64,000 bases of DNA from Frateuria soli (GCF_021117385.1 NZ_CP088252.1:2108001-2172000); one strand, 5' to 3'. Counted from the first letter of the stretch, positions 37,857 to 46,781 are shown. Made by a program: numbers and translations. The notes: a model not told the origin generated them from the sequence alone.

Positions 37857-38030
37857 ATGATGGCCACCGACCAGCCACCTCGTGACAACGACGCGCGCCG
37901 CGAACTGGACCGCGACCGCACCGGCCAGGCGAAGAACGCCCGCGGCGACCGGGTGGAAAACGAACTGGACCAGGAAACCCGTCGCCTGCAGCGCGATTAC
38001 GACAGCGACTCGCCCGGGAACAGGGAATGA
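37857..38030 (+). CDS. Small highly charged protein
   Basis: A 57-residue hydrophilic protein made mostly of Asp, Glu, Arg, Asn and Gln, with no hydrophobic core; probably disordered. A strong AAAGGAG lies six bases before the ATG at 37857, good evidence that it is translated. A second ATG follows directly. No family recognised. It ends four bases before a REP-like repeat. Confidence 0.65.
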   Translation: MMATDQPPRDNDARRELDRDRTGQAKNARGDRVENELDQETRRLQRDYDSDSPGNRE

Positions 38031-38034
38031 CCCC

Positions 38035-38096
38035 GTAGGGCGGGCTTGAGCCCACCGGCGCCTGCCAGGCGAGCGGCGGGCCGGAGCCCACCCTGC
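38035..38096. repeat. REP-like pair, GTAGGGYGGGCTT...AGCCCACC family, copy 1
   Basis: GTAGGGCGGGCTTGAGCCCA (38035-38054) is followed 20-odd bases later by the inverted relative GGCGGGCCGGAGCCCACCCT, then GCG. Each unit is a hairpin (GGGCTTGAGCCC) and the two are arranged head to head. It fills the gap between the convergent small charged protein and the DUF763 gene. Further copies are at 39418-39465 (decayed) and 48751-48817. Confidence 0.75.
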
Positions 38097-38102
38097 GTGC
38101 GA

Positions 38103-39383
38103 CTACGATGCCTTCTTGCGCCCGGTCGGCTCGGCGGCGGGCGGCTCCCAGCCGAACACGCTGCGTCCGCCGTACTCGTGCGAGCGCAGGCGCTCCCCGG
38201 CAATGTATTGCTCCACCGACGGTCCCCGGGCATGGCGCTCCAGCCGGCGCGCCTGCGCGTCGAGCCGTTTGAGCGCGGCCAGTTGCTCGTCGCGGCCGAG
38301 CCTGGCGTTCTCCACCGCGGACTTGAGCACGCCGATGGTGTGGTCGTAGACCCGTGTGGGGACCGGGAACGGGTGGCGGTCCTTGCCGCCGTGCGCCAGC
38401 GAGAAGCGCGCCGGATCGCTGAAGCGGCAGGGCGTGCCGTGTAGCACTTCGGCGACCATCGCCAGCGCGCGTACCGTGCGCGCGCCCACGCCCGGCACCC
38501 GCAGCAGCTCGGTGAAATCGCGCGGGCCGTTCTCCGCCGCGGCGGCGAGCGCGCCGTGCAGGCGGCGGGCGATGACATCGCCGCCGCGCACATCGTGGTG
38601 GTCGGGCATGGAAAGGTGCGGCAACAGACCGAGTTGCAGTGGCGCGTCGATCGGCGCCGGCGCGGGCGTGGCCTTGCCCTCTATCCGGACCATTTCGCGC
38701 GCGATGCCGTCGGGCCCGAGCGTGCCGAGCAGCTCCAGTTGCGCCCGGCGCGATGCCTGCGCGCGGTGGTCGGCCAGGTTGACGATGCGTCCCTGTCCGG
38801 GCCCGTCCACCGCCGCGTGCGGGTCGTCCACGAAGCTCTTGAGGTTCTCCGACAACCAGTGGTAGCGGCGCGCCTGCCGGCGCTCGCCGTTCATCCCCTG
38901 CTGCACCACCACCCACTGGCCGTCGTCGGTCACCACGAAGCCGTGCAGGTAGAGGTCGAAGCCGTCCTGCACCGCGGCGCTGTCGACCTTGGCCACCAGC
39001 CGGCTCGCGTCCGCCAGCGCGGCGCCGTCGAAACCCACCCGCTCGCCGATCGCCACCAGTTCGCCCGGGGTCGCGCGCGAATGCTTGCCGCGACCGCCAC
39101 AGACGTGGACGCCCAGTTCGCTGGACAGCGGCGCCAGGCCACGCTTGAGCGCGCCGATCACGCTCGTGGTGATGCCGGAGGAATGCCAATCCATGCCCAT
39201 CACCGCGCCGAAGGACTGGAACCAGAACGGATGCGCCAGCCGGCGCAGGAATTCGTCCCGGCCGTACTCGCGCACGATCGCCTCGGCCATCAGTGCGCCG
39301 AGCCGGGTCATCCGGTCCGCCAGCCAGCGCGGCACGCGCCCGCCATGCAGCGGCAGGTCGGCGCTTCCGGATCGTCGGGTCAT
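38103..39383 (-). CDS. DUF763 domain protein with a helix-hairpin-helix motif
   Basis: A 426-residue protein. The N-terminal half has the DUF763 signature: GSADLPLHGGRVPRWLADRM, EYGRDEFLRRLAHPFWFQSF, GMDWHSSGITTSVIGALKRGL and VCGGRGKHSRATPGEL. The C-terminal half includes FTELLRVPGVGARTVRALAMVAEV, a helix-hairpin-helix of the DNA-binding kind. The family is common in archaea and scattered in bacteria; function is unknown. The ATG at 39383 is the first Met before the conserved GSADLPLH. It stands alone, divergent from amgK. Confidence 0.87.
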   Translation of the reverse strand: MTRRSGSADLPLHGGRVPRWLADRMTRLGALMAEAIVREYGRDEFLRRLAHPFWFQSFGAVMGMDWHSSGITTSVIGALKRGLAPLSSELGVHVCGGRGKHSRATPGELVAIGERVGFDGAALADASRLVAKVDSAAVQDGFDLYLHGFVVTDDGQWVVVQQGMNGERRQARRYHWLSENLKSFVDDPHAAVDGPGQGRIVNLADHRAQASRRAQLELLGTLGPDGIAREMVRIEGKATPAPAPIDAPLQLGLLPHLSMPDHHDVRGGDVIARRLHGALAAAAENGPRDFTELLRVPGVGARTVRALAMVAEVLHGTPCRFSDPARFSLAHGGKDRHPFPVPTRVYDHTIGVLKSAVENARLGRDEQLAALKRLDAQARRLERHARGPSVEQYIAGERLRSHEYGGRSVFGWEPPAAEPTGRKKAS

Positions 39384-39417
39384 GGGGTGGGGCTCCAGCA
39401 GAAAAACGGACGACACA

Positions 39418-39465
39418 TGGGGTGCGCTTCAGCCCATCCTGGATGGCGGGCAGAAGCCGACCCTG
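39418..39465. repeat. REP-like pair, GGGTGGGCTT family, decayed copy 2
   Basis: TGGGGTGCGCTTCAGCCCAT, then CCTG, followed by GGCGGGCAGAAGCCGACCCT, then G, is a degraded version of the same head-to-head pair as at 38035-38096, with single-base mismatches in both hairpins. It lies between the divergent DUF763 and amgK genes. Confidence 0.5.
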
Positions 39466-39590
39466 AAAAAACAGGGCCACGCAGGCCTGGCCCGAGTATC
39501 GCAAACGGCCGTCTCACCGGATGAACCTCCGCCGGCCGGCACCTGCGGCCGCGATGGACCGCGCGAGCGCCGGCTCGCTAAGCTGGTGCG

Positions 39591-40673
39591 ATGCCCGCGA
39601 CCGACCTGCCCATGACCGCCTCCGACCGCGCCGCCGCCCGCCTCGCCTGGGCCCGCGCCACGCTGCACGACGACACGCTGACGCTGGTGCCCGCCTCGTC
39701 CGACGCCAGCTTCCGCAGCTATTGGCGCACGCAGGGCGAACACGGTTGGCTCGTGATGGACTCGCCGCCCGCGCTGGAGGATCCGGCGCCCTGGCTGGCC
39801 ATCGGGCAGCGCCTGCGCGCGGCCGGACTGCACGCGCCGAGCGTGCTCGCGCACGACCTGGCGCAGGGCTTCCTGATGATCGAGGACTTCGGACGTCAGG
39901 ACTACCTGTCCGGCCTGAACGCGGACACGGCCGACCAGCTCTACGGCCGGGCCATGGATGCCCTGCTGCGCATCCAGGCCTCCGTCGACGGCTCCGACCT
40001 GCCGCCCTACAACCACGCCTTCCTGCAGCGCGAACTCGAGCTGATGCCCGAGTGGTTCCTGCAGCGCCACCTGGGCTACACGCCCGAGTGCGAAGAGTGG
40101 GACGTGATCGAGCAGGCGTTCACCGTGCTGCTGCACAACGCGGCCGAACAGCCGCGCGTGTTCGTCCATCGCGACTACCACAGCCGCAACCTGATGCAGG
40201 TGGAGACGGCGCCTTTGCTCGAAAACCGCCCACCGGCGCACCCGGAAGACCACGCGTGGCTGCGCGATCCCGGCATCATCGACTTCCAGGGCGCGCTGCA
40301 CGGCCCGCTCGCCTACGACCTGGCCTCGCTGCTGCGCGACTGCTACATCGCCTGGGACGAGGCGCGCGTGGCGCAGTGGGTCGGGCAGTACCGCCAGCGT
40401 GCGCAGCAGGCAGGCCTGCTCGATGCCTCGGTCGACCGCGAGCGCTTCCAGCGCTGGTTCGACCTGATCGGCCTGCAACGCCACATCAAGGTGCTCGGGA
40501 TCTTCTGCCGGCTCTGGTATCGCGACGGCAAGCGCGGCTACCTCGCGGACCTGCCGCGCGTACTCGGCTACGTGCTCGGCGTCGCGCGCCGCTATCCCGA
40601 GCTGGCCGACCTCGCCGCGCTGATCGAGCGCTGCGTGGGCGAGCGCGACATCACCGCGCCGGCCGCCGCATGA
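39591..40673 (+). CDS. amgK: N-acetylmuramate/N-acetylglucosamine anomeric kinase
   Basis: A 360-residue aminoglycoside-phosphotransferase-fold kinase. Catalytic loop FVHRDYHSRNLM (HxDxxxxN), metal-binding DFQGALHGPLAYDLASLLRD, and helical C-terminus. In pseudomonads AmgK phosphorylates MurNAc at C1 so that MurU can make UDP-MurNAc, bypassing de novo synthesis. The MurU gene overlaps directly downstream (ATGA), which makes the identification strong. The start is uncertain: ATG 39591 or ATG 39612 (MTASDRAAARLAW), neither with a good SD. Confidence 0.9.
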   Translation: MPATDLPMTASDRAAARLAWARATLHDDTLTLVPASSDASFRSYWRTQGEHGWLVMDSPPALEDPAPWLAIGQRLRAAGLHAPSVLAHDLAQGFLMIEDFGRQDYLSGLNADTADQLYGRAMDALLRIQASVDGSDLPPYNHAFLQRELELMPEWFLQRHLGYTPECEEWDVIEQAFTVLLHNAAEQPRVFVHRDYHSRNLMQVETAPLLENRPPAHPEDHAWLRDPGIIDFQGALHGPLAYDLASLLRDCYIAWDEARVAQWVGQYRQRAQQAGLLDASVDRERFQRWFDLIGLQRHIKVLGIFCRLWYRDGKRGYLADLPRVLGYVLGVARRYPELADLAALIERCVGERDITAPAAA

Positions 40674-41374
40674 GACACGCGCTGATCTTCGCCGCCGGCC
40701 TGGGCGAGCGCATGCGACCGCTCACCGACCACACCCCCAAGCCCTTGCTCGAAGCAGGCGGCAAGCCGTTGATCGCCTGGCACCTGGAAAAACTCGCCGC
40801 CGCCGGCGTGCACTACGTGGTGATCAATACCTCGCACCTGGCCGGACAATTCCCGGAGTCGCTTGGCGACGGCAGCCGCTGGGGCCTGCGCATCCGCTAC
40901 GCCTACGAGGGCCCGACGCCCCTGGAAACCGGCGGCGGCATGCTCAACGCGCTGTCGCTGCTGGGCGAGGCGCCCTTCATCGCGGTCAACGGCGACATCC
41001 ACAGCGACATCGACTACGCGGCACTCCCGGCCGAGCCCGGGGCGCTGGCGCATCTGGTGCTGGTCGACAACCCGGCACACCACCCGGAGGGCGACTTCCT
41101 GCTGGATGCACAGGGCCGGCTGCACGCCGAAGGCACGCCGCGGCTCACTTTCAGTGGCGTCGGGGTTTATCGGGGCGAGCTGCTGCGGGACTGGCGCCAG
41201 GTGATCGGCGACACGCCCGGCGCCGGGGAGCGGCCGCCGCGCTTCAAGCTCGCCCCGCTGCTGCGCGCGGCCATGGCCGGCAGCCAGGTGCATGGCACGC
41301 ACCACCACGGCGCGTGGACCGACGTGGGCACGCCCGCGCGCCTGGCCGAGCTGGACCGGCGCCTGCGCCACTGA
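40670..41374 (+). CDS. murU: N-acetylmuramate alpha-1-phosphate uridylyltransferase
   Basis: A 234-residue nucleotidyltransferase. The N-terminus ALIFAAGLGERMRPLTDHTPKPLL carries the GxGxRMxPLT..PKP nucleotide-binding motif; ETGGGMLNAL and the metal-binding FIAVNGDIHSDIDY follow, and WTDVGTPARL is near the end. It makes UDP-MurNAc from MurNAc-1-phosphate and UTP in the cytosol. ATG overlaps the amgK stop by four bases. A GC-rich double hairpin follows. Confidence 0.92.
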   Translation: MRHALIFAAGLGERMRPLTDHTPKPLLEAGGKPLIAWHLEKLAAAGVHYVVINTSHLAGQFPESLGDGSRWGLRIRYAYEGPTPLETGGGMLNALSLLGEAPFIAVNGDIHSDIDYAALPAEPGALAHLVLVDNPAHHPEGDFLLDAQGRLHAEGTPRLTFSGVGVYRGELLRDWRQVIGDTPGAGERPPRFKLAPLLRAAMAGSQVHGTHHHGAWTDVGTPARLAELDRRLRH

Positions 41375-41406
41375 CGGCCGCTCACGGGGTCCGGACCCCG
41401 CGGCCG
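41375..41406 (+). terminator. Double hairpin after murU
   Basis: An outer CGGCCG pair (41375-41380 with 41401-41406) encloses a perfect palindrome CGGGGTCCGGACCCCG (41385-41400). It follows the murU stop directly. There is no T-run, so function as a terminator is only likely. Confidence 0.4.
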
Positions 41407-41527
41407 CACAGCGGCAAGCGCCTCCTGCCGCAGCCGGGGGATGCCGGGCAGGCGCCCGCGTGCGCGGTCCGGTGGTTACGTGGCCTGCATTCGCCCGACC
41501 TCATAATGGAAGGACAGCAACAGAGCC

Positions 41528-43000
41528 ATGGACGAAGACGAGAACATGCGTGCCGATCCACCGATGGCGCAAAGGGTGCGCGATTACGACTGGGGTGCGA
41601 CCGCGCTCGGGCCGATCGACGCCTGGCCGCAGTCGCTGAGCACCGTGGTCGACCTGATGCTGTCGTCGAACCTGCCGATGGTGATGGCGTGGGGACCGGA
41701 CGCGCAGTTGATCTACAACGACGCCTACGCCGGATTCGCGGGCGGGCGCCATCCGTATCTGCTCGGGGTGAACGTGCTGGAGGCCTGGCCGGAGGTGGCC
41801 GACTTCAACCGCCACGTGCTGGAGGTGACATTGGCCGGCCAGCCACTGTCGTACAAGGACCAGCCACTGGTGCTGTTCCGCCACGGCCATGCCGAGGACG
41901 TCTGGCTGGACCTCGACTACACCCCGTTGCGCGATGCCGGGGGCGAACCGCGCGGCTTCCTGGCCATCGTGGTGGAGACGACCGCGCGGATCAATGCGGA
42001 GCGCGCCTACCACCGTGCCCGCGAACAGGTCGAACGGGCGCTCGATGCCGGCGTGGTGATCGGTACCTGGCTGTGGGACGTGCAGGCCAACCGCGCCACC
42101 GCGGACAGCCGTTTCGCGCGCGCGTTCTCGATCGATCCGGCGCAGGCGGCGGCGGGCGTGCCGATCGAGTTCTTCCTGGAGCGCATCCATCCCAGGGACG
42201 TACCGGAAGTGGAGGTGCGCTTTGGCGAAAGCATTCGCCACGGAACGCCGTACCGCTGCCAGTACCGCGTCCGGCAGCCGGACGGCAACTACATGTGGGT
42301 CGAGGCCTCCGGCCGCTGCGAGCACGATGAGGACGGCCGCCCTACCCATTTTCCCGGGCTGATGATCGACGTGCACGAACGCAAGCTCGCCGAGCAGCAG
42401 CAGCGCACCATGATCAACGAACTCAACCACCGCGTGAAGAACACGCTGGCGATCGTGCAATCGCTGGCGGCACAGTCCTTCAGCGATGCCGGCTCGGTGG
42501 AGCACGCGGCGGAAGTGTTCAACGCACGCCTGATCTCGCTGTCCAAGGCGCACGACGTGCTCACCCGGGAGCACTGGCACAGCGCGCTGCTGCGCGACCT
42601 GGTCGAACAGATGGCCCAGTCGCACAATTTCCAGGGCAGCGAGCGCTTCGATGTCGACGGGCCCCGCGTGCGGCTGCCTCCGCAGACCGCGCTTTCCTTC
42701 GCCATGGCCCTGCACGAGCTGGCCACCAACGCGATCAAGTACGGCGCGCTGGGCGACCGCGGTGGCGGGGTCCGCATTCACTGGCGCATCGGCGAAGCCA
42801 ACGGCAAGCGCATCCTGCGCCTGGACTGGATCGAACACGGTGGTCCGCCCGTGCAGGCACCGGTCCGCAAGGGCTTCGGCACGCGCCTGATCGAACACAG
42901 CCTCAACCCCGCGCGCAACGGCGCGGTCAGTATCGACTATCGCGAAACCGGCCTGGCCTGCCACATTGCCGTGCCCTTGCCGGAGGTCGCGGAGGAGTAG
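41528..43000 (+). CDS. PAS-domain sensor kinase of the HWE/HisKA_2 type
   Basis: A 490-residue soluble histidine kinase. A first PAS-like domain (about 35-155, LPMVMAWGPDAQLIYNDAY) and a second with PAC (about 165-290, GTPYRCQYRVRQPDGNYMWVEASG) precede the kinase core. The phospho-accepting His301 sits in INELNHRVKNTLAIVQSLA and the ATPase N-box in MALHELATNAIKYGAL, both diagnostic of HWE/HisKA_2 kinases. There is no membrane segment, so it senses a cytosolic signal, often light or redox in this class. No response regulator is adjacent: an orphan kinase. Confidence 0.92.
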   Translation: MDEDENMRADPPMAQRVRDYDWGATALGPIDAWPQSLSTVVDLMLSSNLPMVMAWGPDAQLIYNDAYAGFAGGRHPYLLGVNVLEAWPEVADFNRHVLEVTLAGQPLSYKDQPLVLFRHGHAEDVWLDLDYTPLRDAGGEPRGFLAIVVETTARINAERAYHRAREQVERALDAGVVIGTWLWDVQANRATADSRFARAFSIDPAQAAAGVPIEFFLERIHPRDVPEVEVRFGESIRHGTPYRCQYRVRQPDGNYMWVEASGRCEHDEDGRPTHFPGLMIDVHERKLAEQQQRTMINELNHRVKNTLAIVQSLAAQSFSDAGSVEHAAEVFNARLISLSKAHDVLTREHWHSALLRDLVEQMAQSHNFQGSERFDVDGPRVRLPPQTALSFAMALHELATNAIKYGALGDRGGGVRIHWRIGEANGKRILRLDWIEHGGPPVQAPVRKGFGTRLIEHSLNPARNGAVSIDYRETGLACHIAVPLPEVAEE

Positions 43001-43072
43001 CGCGCGGACCTCGCGCCATCCCAGGCCAACGCACGGCTGCGCGGCGGAGCCGTGCGCTCCGAACTGCGGCCG

Positions 43073-43981
43073 CTACCGCGCGGGTGTGAATCCGCCGCGC
43101 CGCGGCGCCAGCGAGCGCGCCACCGCGGCCAGCGCGAACAGTCTCGCGATACGCATCCAGCCCACCGCAAGCACGGCCAGTTCCGCGAACAGCAGTGCCA
43201 GCAGGAAGCCGCCCACCCCCACCGCCGGCGTATGCACGCGACCTACGCCGCAGGCCAGTGCGACCGCCGAACCGATGGCGCCGATCACCAGATAGCTGAG
43301 CAGCGTAGCCAGCGGTCGCCGCAGCAATTGCATGAAGCCGCGCCCCAGCGCACGGGTCGCCGAGCGCAGGCCGGGATCGACGATGAACGCGGCGCGGGCC
43401 GATTCCACCGTCGCATGAGCCAGCACCAACAGCACCCCCAGCACCCACAGCGCGGTGTGCGTGTAGCGGTCGGCGGCGCTCTGCAACACCGCGTGCTCGT
43501 CCGACTTGTGCGCGGCGCCGATCGCCAGCACGCCCAGGCCGACGGCGATCGCATACGGCAGCAACGACCACAGCATCACGCGGAACATGCGGCCATACTC
43601 GATCACGCCCGACTGCAGCAACTGGCCGAAGCCGAGCGCACGCCCGGCCCGTCCGGTGGCCACCGTCATGCCGGTCAGGAACGGTCCCAGCAGCAGCGCG
43701 AACACGGTTGCCAGCAGCAGCGAGCCGTGCAGCGCAGCACTGCTGTCGCCGAGCCGGTCCATCACGTCGCCAAAGGCCAGCCCGTCGAAGCGCCGCGCCC
43801 AGTCGCCCGCATGCACCGAGCGATCGAGCAGCTCGGCCAGCGTGCGCCACACCGGCAGCGCGGCCAGTGCCGTGGGCAACAGCAGGGACACCAGCCACAG
43901 CAACAGCAGGCGCCACTGCAGGGCGGCCACGGGCGCGAGCATCACGGCGCCCACATCGGTACGTCGGCTCGAGGTCATCAT
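43073..43981 (-). CDS. Polytopic membrane protein of unknown function
   Basis: A 302-residue protein with about six hydrophobic helices (for example LLLLWLVSLLLPTALAALPV near the N-terminus and a C-terminal VGGFLLALLFAELAVLAVGW). A polar loop (RSVHAGDWARRFDG) follows the first helix. No motif is recognised. Its ATG overlaps the M1 peptidase stop (TGATG), so it is co-translated with that enzyme; a GTG one codon upstream is also possible. Confidence 0.8.
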   Translation of the reverse strand: MMTSSRRTDVGAVMLAPVAALQWRLLLLWLVSLLLPTALAALPVWRTLAELLDRSVHAGDWARRFDGLAFGDVMDRLGDSSAALHGSLLLATVFALLLGPFLTGMTVATGRAGRALGFGQLLQSGVIEYGRMFRVMLWSLLPYAIAVGLGVLAIGAAHKSDEHAVLQSAADRYTHTALWVLGVLLVLAHATVESARAAFIVDPGLRSATRALGRGFMQLLRRPLATLLSYLVIGAIGSAVALACGVGRVHTPAVGVGGFLLALLFAELAVLAVGWMRIARLFALAAVARSLAPRRGGFTPAR

Positions 43982-46215
43982 CACAGCGACACCAGCAGGG
44001 AGTAGAGGGCTTGCGCGAGGGCGGCGAAGTCCGCACTCCAGCGCCGCGAGGCGGCGCCGTTGGACTCGACCGTGCGGCTGTCGTTCAACTTGTTCGCGTC
44101 GAGGTAGATCCTGCGCTGCGGGTCCAGCTCGGCCGAAACCACCTTGGATGGGCCGGTGAACTCGAAGCGCGCCCAGCGCCGCGCGTCGTTCCAGCGCAGC
44201 TCCTGGTGGCTGCCGTCGGCGAAGGTGACGCGCAGGGTCTGCGGCACCGGCGCACCTTCGCGCACCACGCTCACGGTGCTGTGCCAGGGGAACGGGCCGG
44301 TACCCGGCCTGGCGTCCGGGTGCGCTTTTTTCCAGTCCTCGCGCTGCTTGTCGATCTGCTTGTCCCGCGCGGCGCTGTCGCCGTCGGTGCGCTTGCCGTT
44401 GGCCAGCGAGCTGCCGGCCGGCGGCAGTACTTCCTCGCTGTCGATGTTGGCCACGCGGTCGTCGATGTGCGACGTGCCGTAGACATACTGGTCGAACACC
44501 TCGTTGACGTTCTTCGCGTCGCCGGAGACGTCGATCAACGTCGCGCGCAGGTCGGCGGCCGAGGGATGCCGGAAGTGCCAGCGCCTGTAGTATTCGCGGA
44601 AGGCGCGCTCGGTGACGTCCCTGCCCAGCCGCTCTTCCAGGTCGTGCATCGCCGTGGCGGTGCGCGAGTAGACCGTGCCGTAGCTTCCGCTGGAGAGCCG
44701 GTCCCAGGCGTTCTCGCCGAGCGGATCGTAGGGCCGCTTGAGGCCGGCGCCCATCCGTTCCAGCGCGAAGCCGCTGAGCGAGGGCGCGAAACCCAGGCGC
44801 CTGAGCAGTCCGGTGGTGAGATCCAGCCCCTGCCCGCGCTCGCGCAACATGCGCTGGTCCCAGTATTCGTTGAGGCCCTCGTCGAGCATCGGTTCCTCGA
44901 ACTCGTTCGAGGCGAGCAGGCCGTAGAAGTAGCCGTGGCCGAACTCGTGGATGGTCACGAAGTCGATCGCGTACTGGGTGATCGTGCCCGGCGTGACCTC
45001 GTCGTAACCTTCGGCGGTGAAGAACGTCGGGTACTCCATGCCGCCGGCCTCGCCCGCGTTGTACGGCGGCACCACCGCGGTGAGCGTGCGATAGGGATAG
45101 GCGCCGAGCGTGTCGGAGAAGTAAGTCAGCGAATCGGTGCTGGCCTTGAGCACCGGCTGCGCGCTGGCCGCGTACTCGGGCGGATACAGCACGCGCACCG
45201 CCACCTTCGGGCTGCCCGGCCCCTGCCAGCTCCCGTCCAGCACCTTGTAGCCCTTGGCCGCCACCCAGGCGAAGTCGTGCACGTCGCCCTGCACGTAGTG
45301 GTAGGTGGTCTTGCCGTTGGCGGTGACCGGCGCGCCCTGCTGCTTCCCCACCGCGCCGACGGTGTAGTCGCCGGGCACGGTCAGGGTCACGTCGAAGCGG
45401 CCGAAGTCCGCGTAGAACTCGCTGTTGAAGTGGAACTCGTGGACGTTCCAGCGCACCTGCGTGGCGCCCCGCTCGCCCGGCAGCTCAAGCACGCCGATCT
45501 TGGGAAACCACTGCGCGACCAGGTTGAAATCGCCCCACCAGCCAGTGCGCTCGACCACGCGCGGCAACTGGCTGAGGAAGTCGATGTCCAGCGTCAGCGT
45601 GCCGCCCGCCGGCACCGGCTGCGCCAGGTCGATGCGTGCCACGGTCTGGTCGGTCTTCGGACCGCCGTCCGGATGCACGAACGTCCACTTGAGCGCGGTG
45701 CCGCCCTGGCTCACCCGCTTGAGGTCGATCCAGCCCCATTGGCCCTTTTCGAGTCTGGCCGCGCCGCGCGAGCCGCTGTGCGCGGTGAGCACCCCCCGCT
45801 CAGTGAAGAAGGTGCTGCCCTCGTTCTGGAACGCATTGAGGTACAGATGCACGTAGATGCTGCGGACTTCGCGGTCGCTGCGGTTGCGCCAGGTCAGCTG
45901 CTCCTTGCCGCTGACCGCGTGTCTGGCGGCGTCGAGCGCGGCGTCGATGCGGTAGTCGACCACGCGGTCGGACAGCGTCGGCTCGTTACCGGTCCGCGGT
46001 CCGCCCCAGGCATCCGGCGCGCTGGGCACGTGCGGCGCGGAGGCATTGGCCGGTGCGAAGGGGATTGGCCCGGGTACAGGCGCCGGCACGGCCACACTTG
46101 GCGCGGGCGCGGGCGCGGGTACGGCGGGCTGGGCCTGGGCATGCAAGAGCGCCGGCATGGCGGTGGCGCTGCACAAGGCGAGCACACCCAGCCATCCGGT
46201 TACGGTCGGTTTCAT
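43981..46215 (-). CDS. M1-family metallopeptidase, secreted
   Basis: A 744-residue protein with a signal peptide (to about residue 26), an Ala/Pro-rich linker, and an M1 fold. It has an N-terminal saddle, then AGEAGGMEYPTFF in place of GAMEN, then zinc motif H423-E-F-G-H427 with the downstream third-ligand region EPMLDEGLNEYWDQR. M1 enzymes remove N-terminal residues from peptides; the envelope location suggests uptake of peptides as food or protein turnover. A 239-base gap separates it from the upstream Rieske gene on the same strand. Confidence 0.9.
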   Translation of the reverse strand: MKPTVTGWLGVLALCSATAMPALLHAQAQPAVPAPAPAPSVAVPAPVPGPIPFAPANASAPHVPSAPDAWGGPRTGNEPTLSDRVVDYRIDAALDAARHAVSGKEQLTWRNRSDREVRSIYVHLYLNAFQNEGSTFFTERGVLTAHSGSRGAARLEKGQWGWIDLKRVSQGGTALKWTFVHPDGGPKTDQTVARIDLAQPVPAGGTLTLDIDFLSQLPRVVERTGWWGDFNLVAQWFPKIGVLELPGERGATQVRWNVHEFHFNSEFYADFGRFDVTLTVPGDYTVGAVGKQQGAPVTANGKTTYHYVQGDVHDFAWVAAKGYKVLDGSWQGPGSPKVAVRVLYPPEYAASAQPVLKASTDSLTYFSDTLGAYPYRTLTAVVPPYNAGEAGGMEYPTFFTAEGYDEVTPGTITQYAIDFVTIHEFGHGYFYGLLASNEFEEPMLDEGLNEYWDQRMLRERGQGLDLTTGLLRRLGFAPSLSGFALERMGAGLKRPYDPLGENAWDRLSSGSYGTVYSRTATAMHDLEERLGRDVTERAFREYYRRWHFRHPSAADLRATLIDVSGDAKNVNEVFDQYVYGTSHIDDRVANIDSEEVLPPAGSSLANGKRTDGDSAARDKQIDKQREDWKKAHPDARPGTGPFPWHSTVSVVREGAPVPQTLRVTFADGSHQELRWNDARRWARFEFTGPSKVVSAELDPQRRIYLDANKLNDSRTVESNGAASRRWSADFAALAQALYSLLVSL

Positions 46216-46454
46216 CTGAAGATTCCCCTGTCTGGCAGGCCCCGGCCCACCGCTGTCCAAGACGCTGGTGGCCGTCCCCGAAGCACCAACGCAGGCGCGC
46301 AGCGTGCGGCATCCCCGATCAGGACACATAGGCCAGAGGTCATGGACACGCCCCCTTGCGCCCGGGACCGGCTTCGGAACAAAGCGAGAACCGTCCCGTG
46401 GCAGCAACCCGTCTTCTGCCCCGGAGAGGTAGAGGGTTCAGGGTGCGCGCGTGC

Positions 46455-46781
46455 TCAGCGGTCGTCCCGTGTCCAGACCGCGCCTTCGTCCTCGCGCACG
46501 GGAAAGCTGGCGATCGGTTCGTAGGCCGGCGGCCGGGTGACCGCGCCGGTGCGTACGTCGAACCGCGCGCCGTGGCGGGGACACTCGACCTCGAAGCCGA
46601 ACACCTCGCCACCGGCGAGATCGCCGCCGTCGTGGGTGCACACGTCCTCGATCGCGTAGAACTGGCCGTCGATGTTGTACACCGCGATCGGCGTGTCCCC
46701 GTCGAACACCACCGTGAACTCGCCCGGCAGCATGCCGCCCTGCGCGCACACGCGCACCCAACCCTGCGCCGCCAGGCTCAT
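46455..46781 (-). CDS. Rieske [2Fe-2S] ferredoxin
   Basis: A 108-residue single-domain Rieske protein with the two cluster motifs CTHDGG (Cys-x-His) and CPRHGARFD (Cys-x-x-His), and the NirD-like [14 protein letters not shown] strand. It carries one electron at a 2Fe-2S cluster. A GGGAGG SD precedes the ATG at 46781, which overlaps the stop of the GNAT gene (ATGA). In xanthomonads a ferredoxin of this kind lies at the end of the suf cluster, and the same strand and proximity fit that here. Confidence 0.92.
   Translation of the reverse strand: MSLAAQGWVRVCAQGGMLPGEFTVVFDGDTPIAVYNIDGQFYAIEDVCTHDGGDLAGGEVFGFEVECPRHGARFDVRTGAVTRPPAYEPIASFPVREDEGAVWTRDDR

Noticed and set aside
38035-38096. Insertion-sequence end
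   Set aside because: No transposase frame is near any of the three copies, and the copies are head-to-head hairpin pairs, which fits REP elements better.
39460-39476. Terminator CCCTG-AAAAAA-CAGGG upstream of amgK
   Set aside because: The stem is only five base pairs and the A/T run is in the loop rather than after the stem. It also lies between divergent genes where no transcript ends.
36679-39504. Minus-strand open frame of 941 codons
   Set aside because: It shadows the YaiW-like lipoprotein and DUF763 genes, with Arg/Gly/Ala composition and no motif.
43708-46524. Plus-strand open frame of 938 codons
   Set aside because: It runs antisense to the M1 peptidase and membrane-protein genes, which have clear motifs. 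Its translation is His/Arg/Val-rich low-complexity typical of antisense frames in GC-rich DNA.
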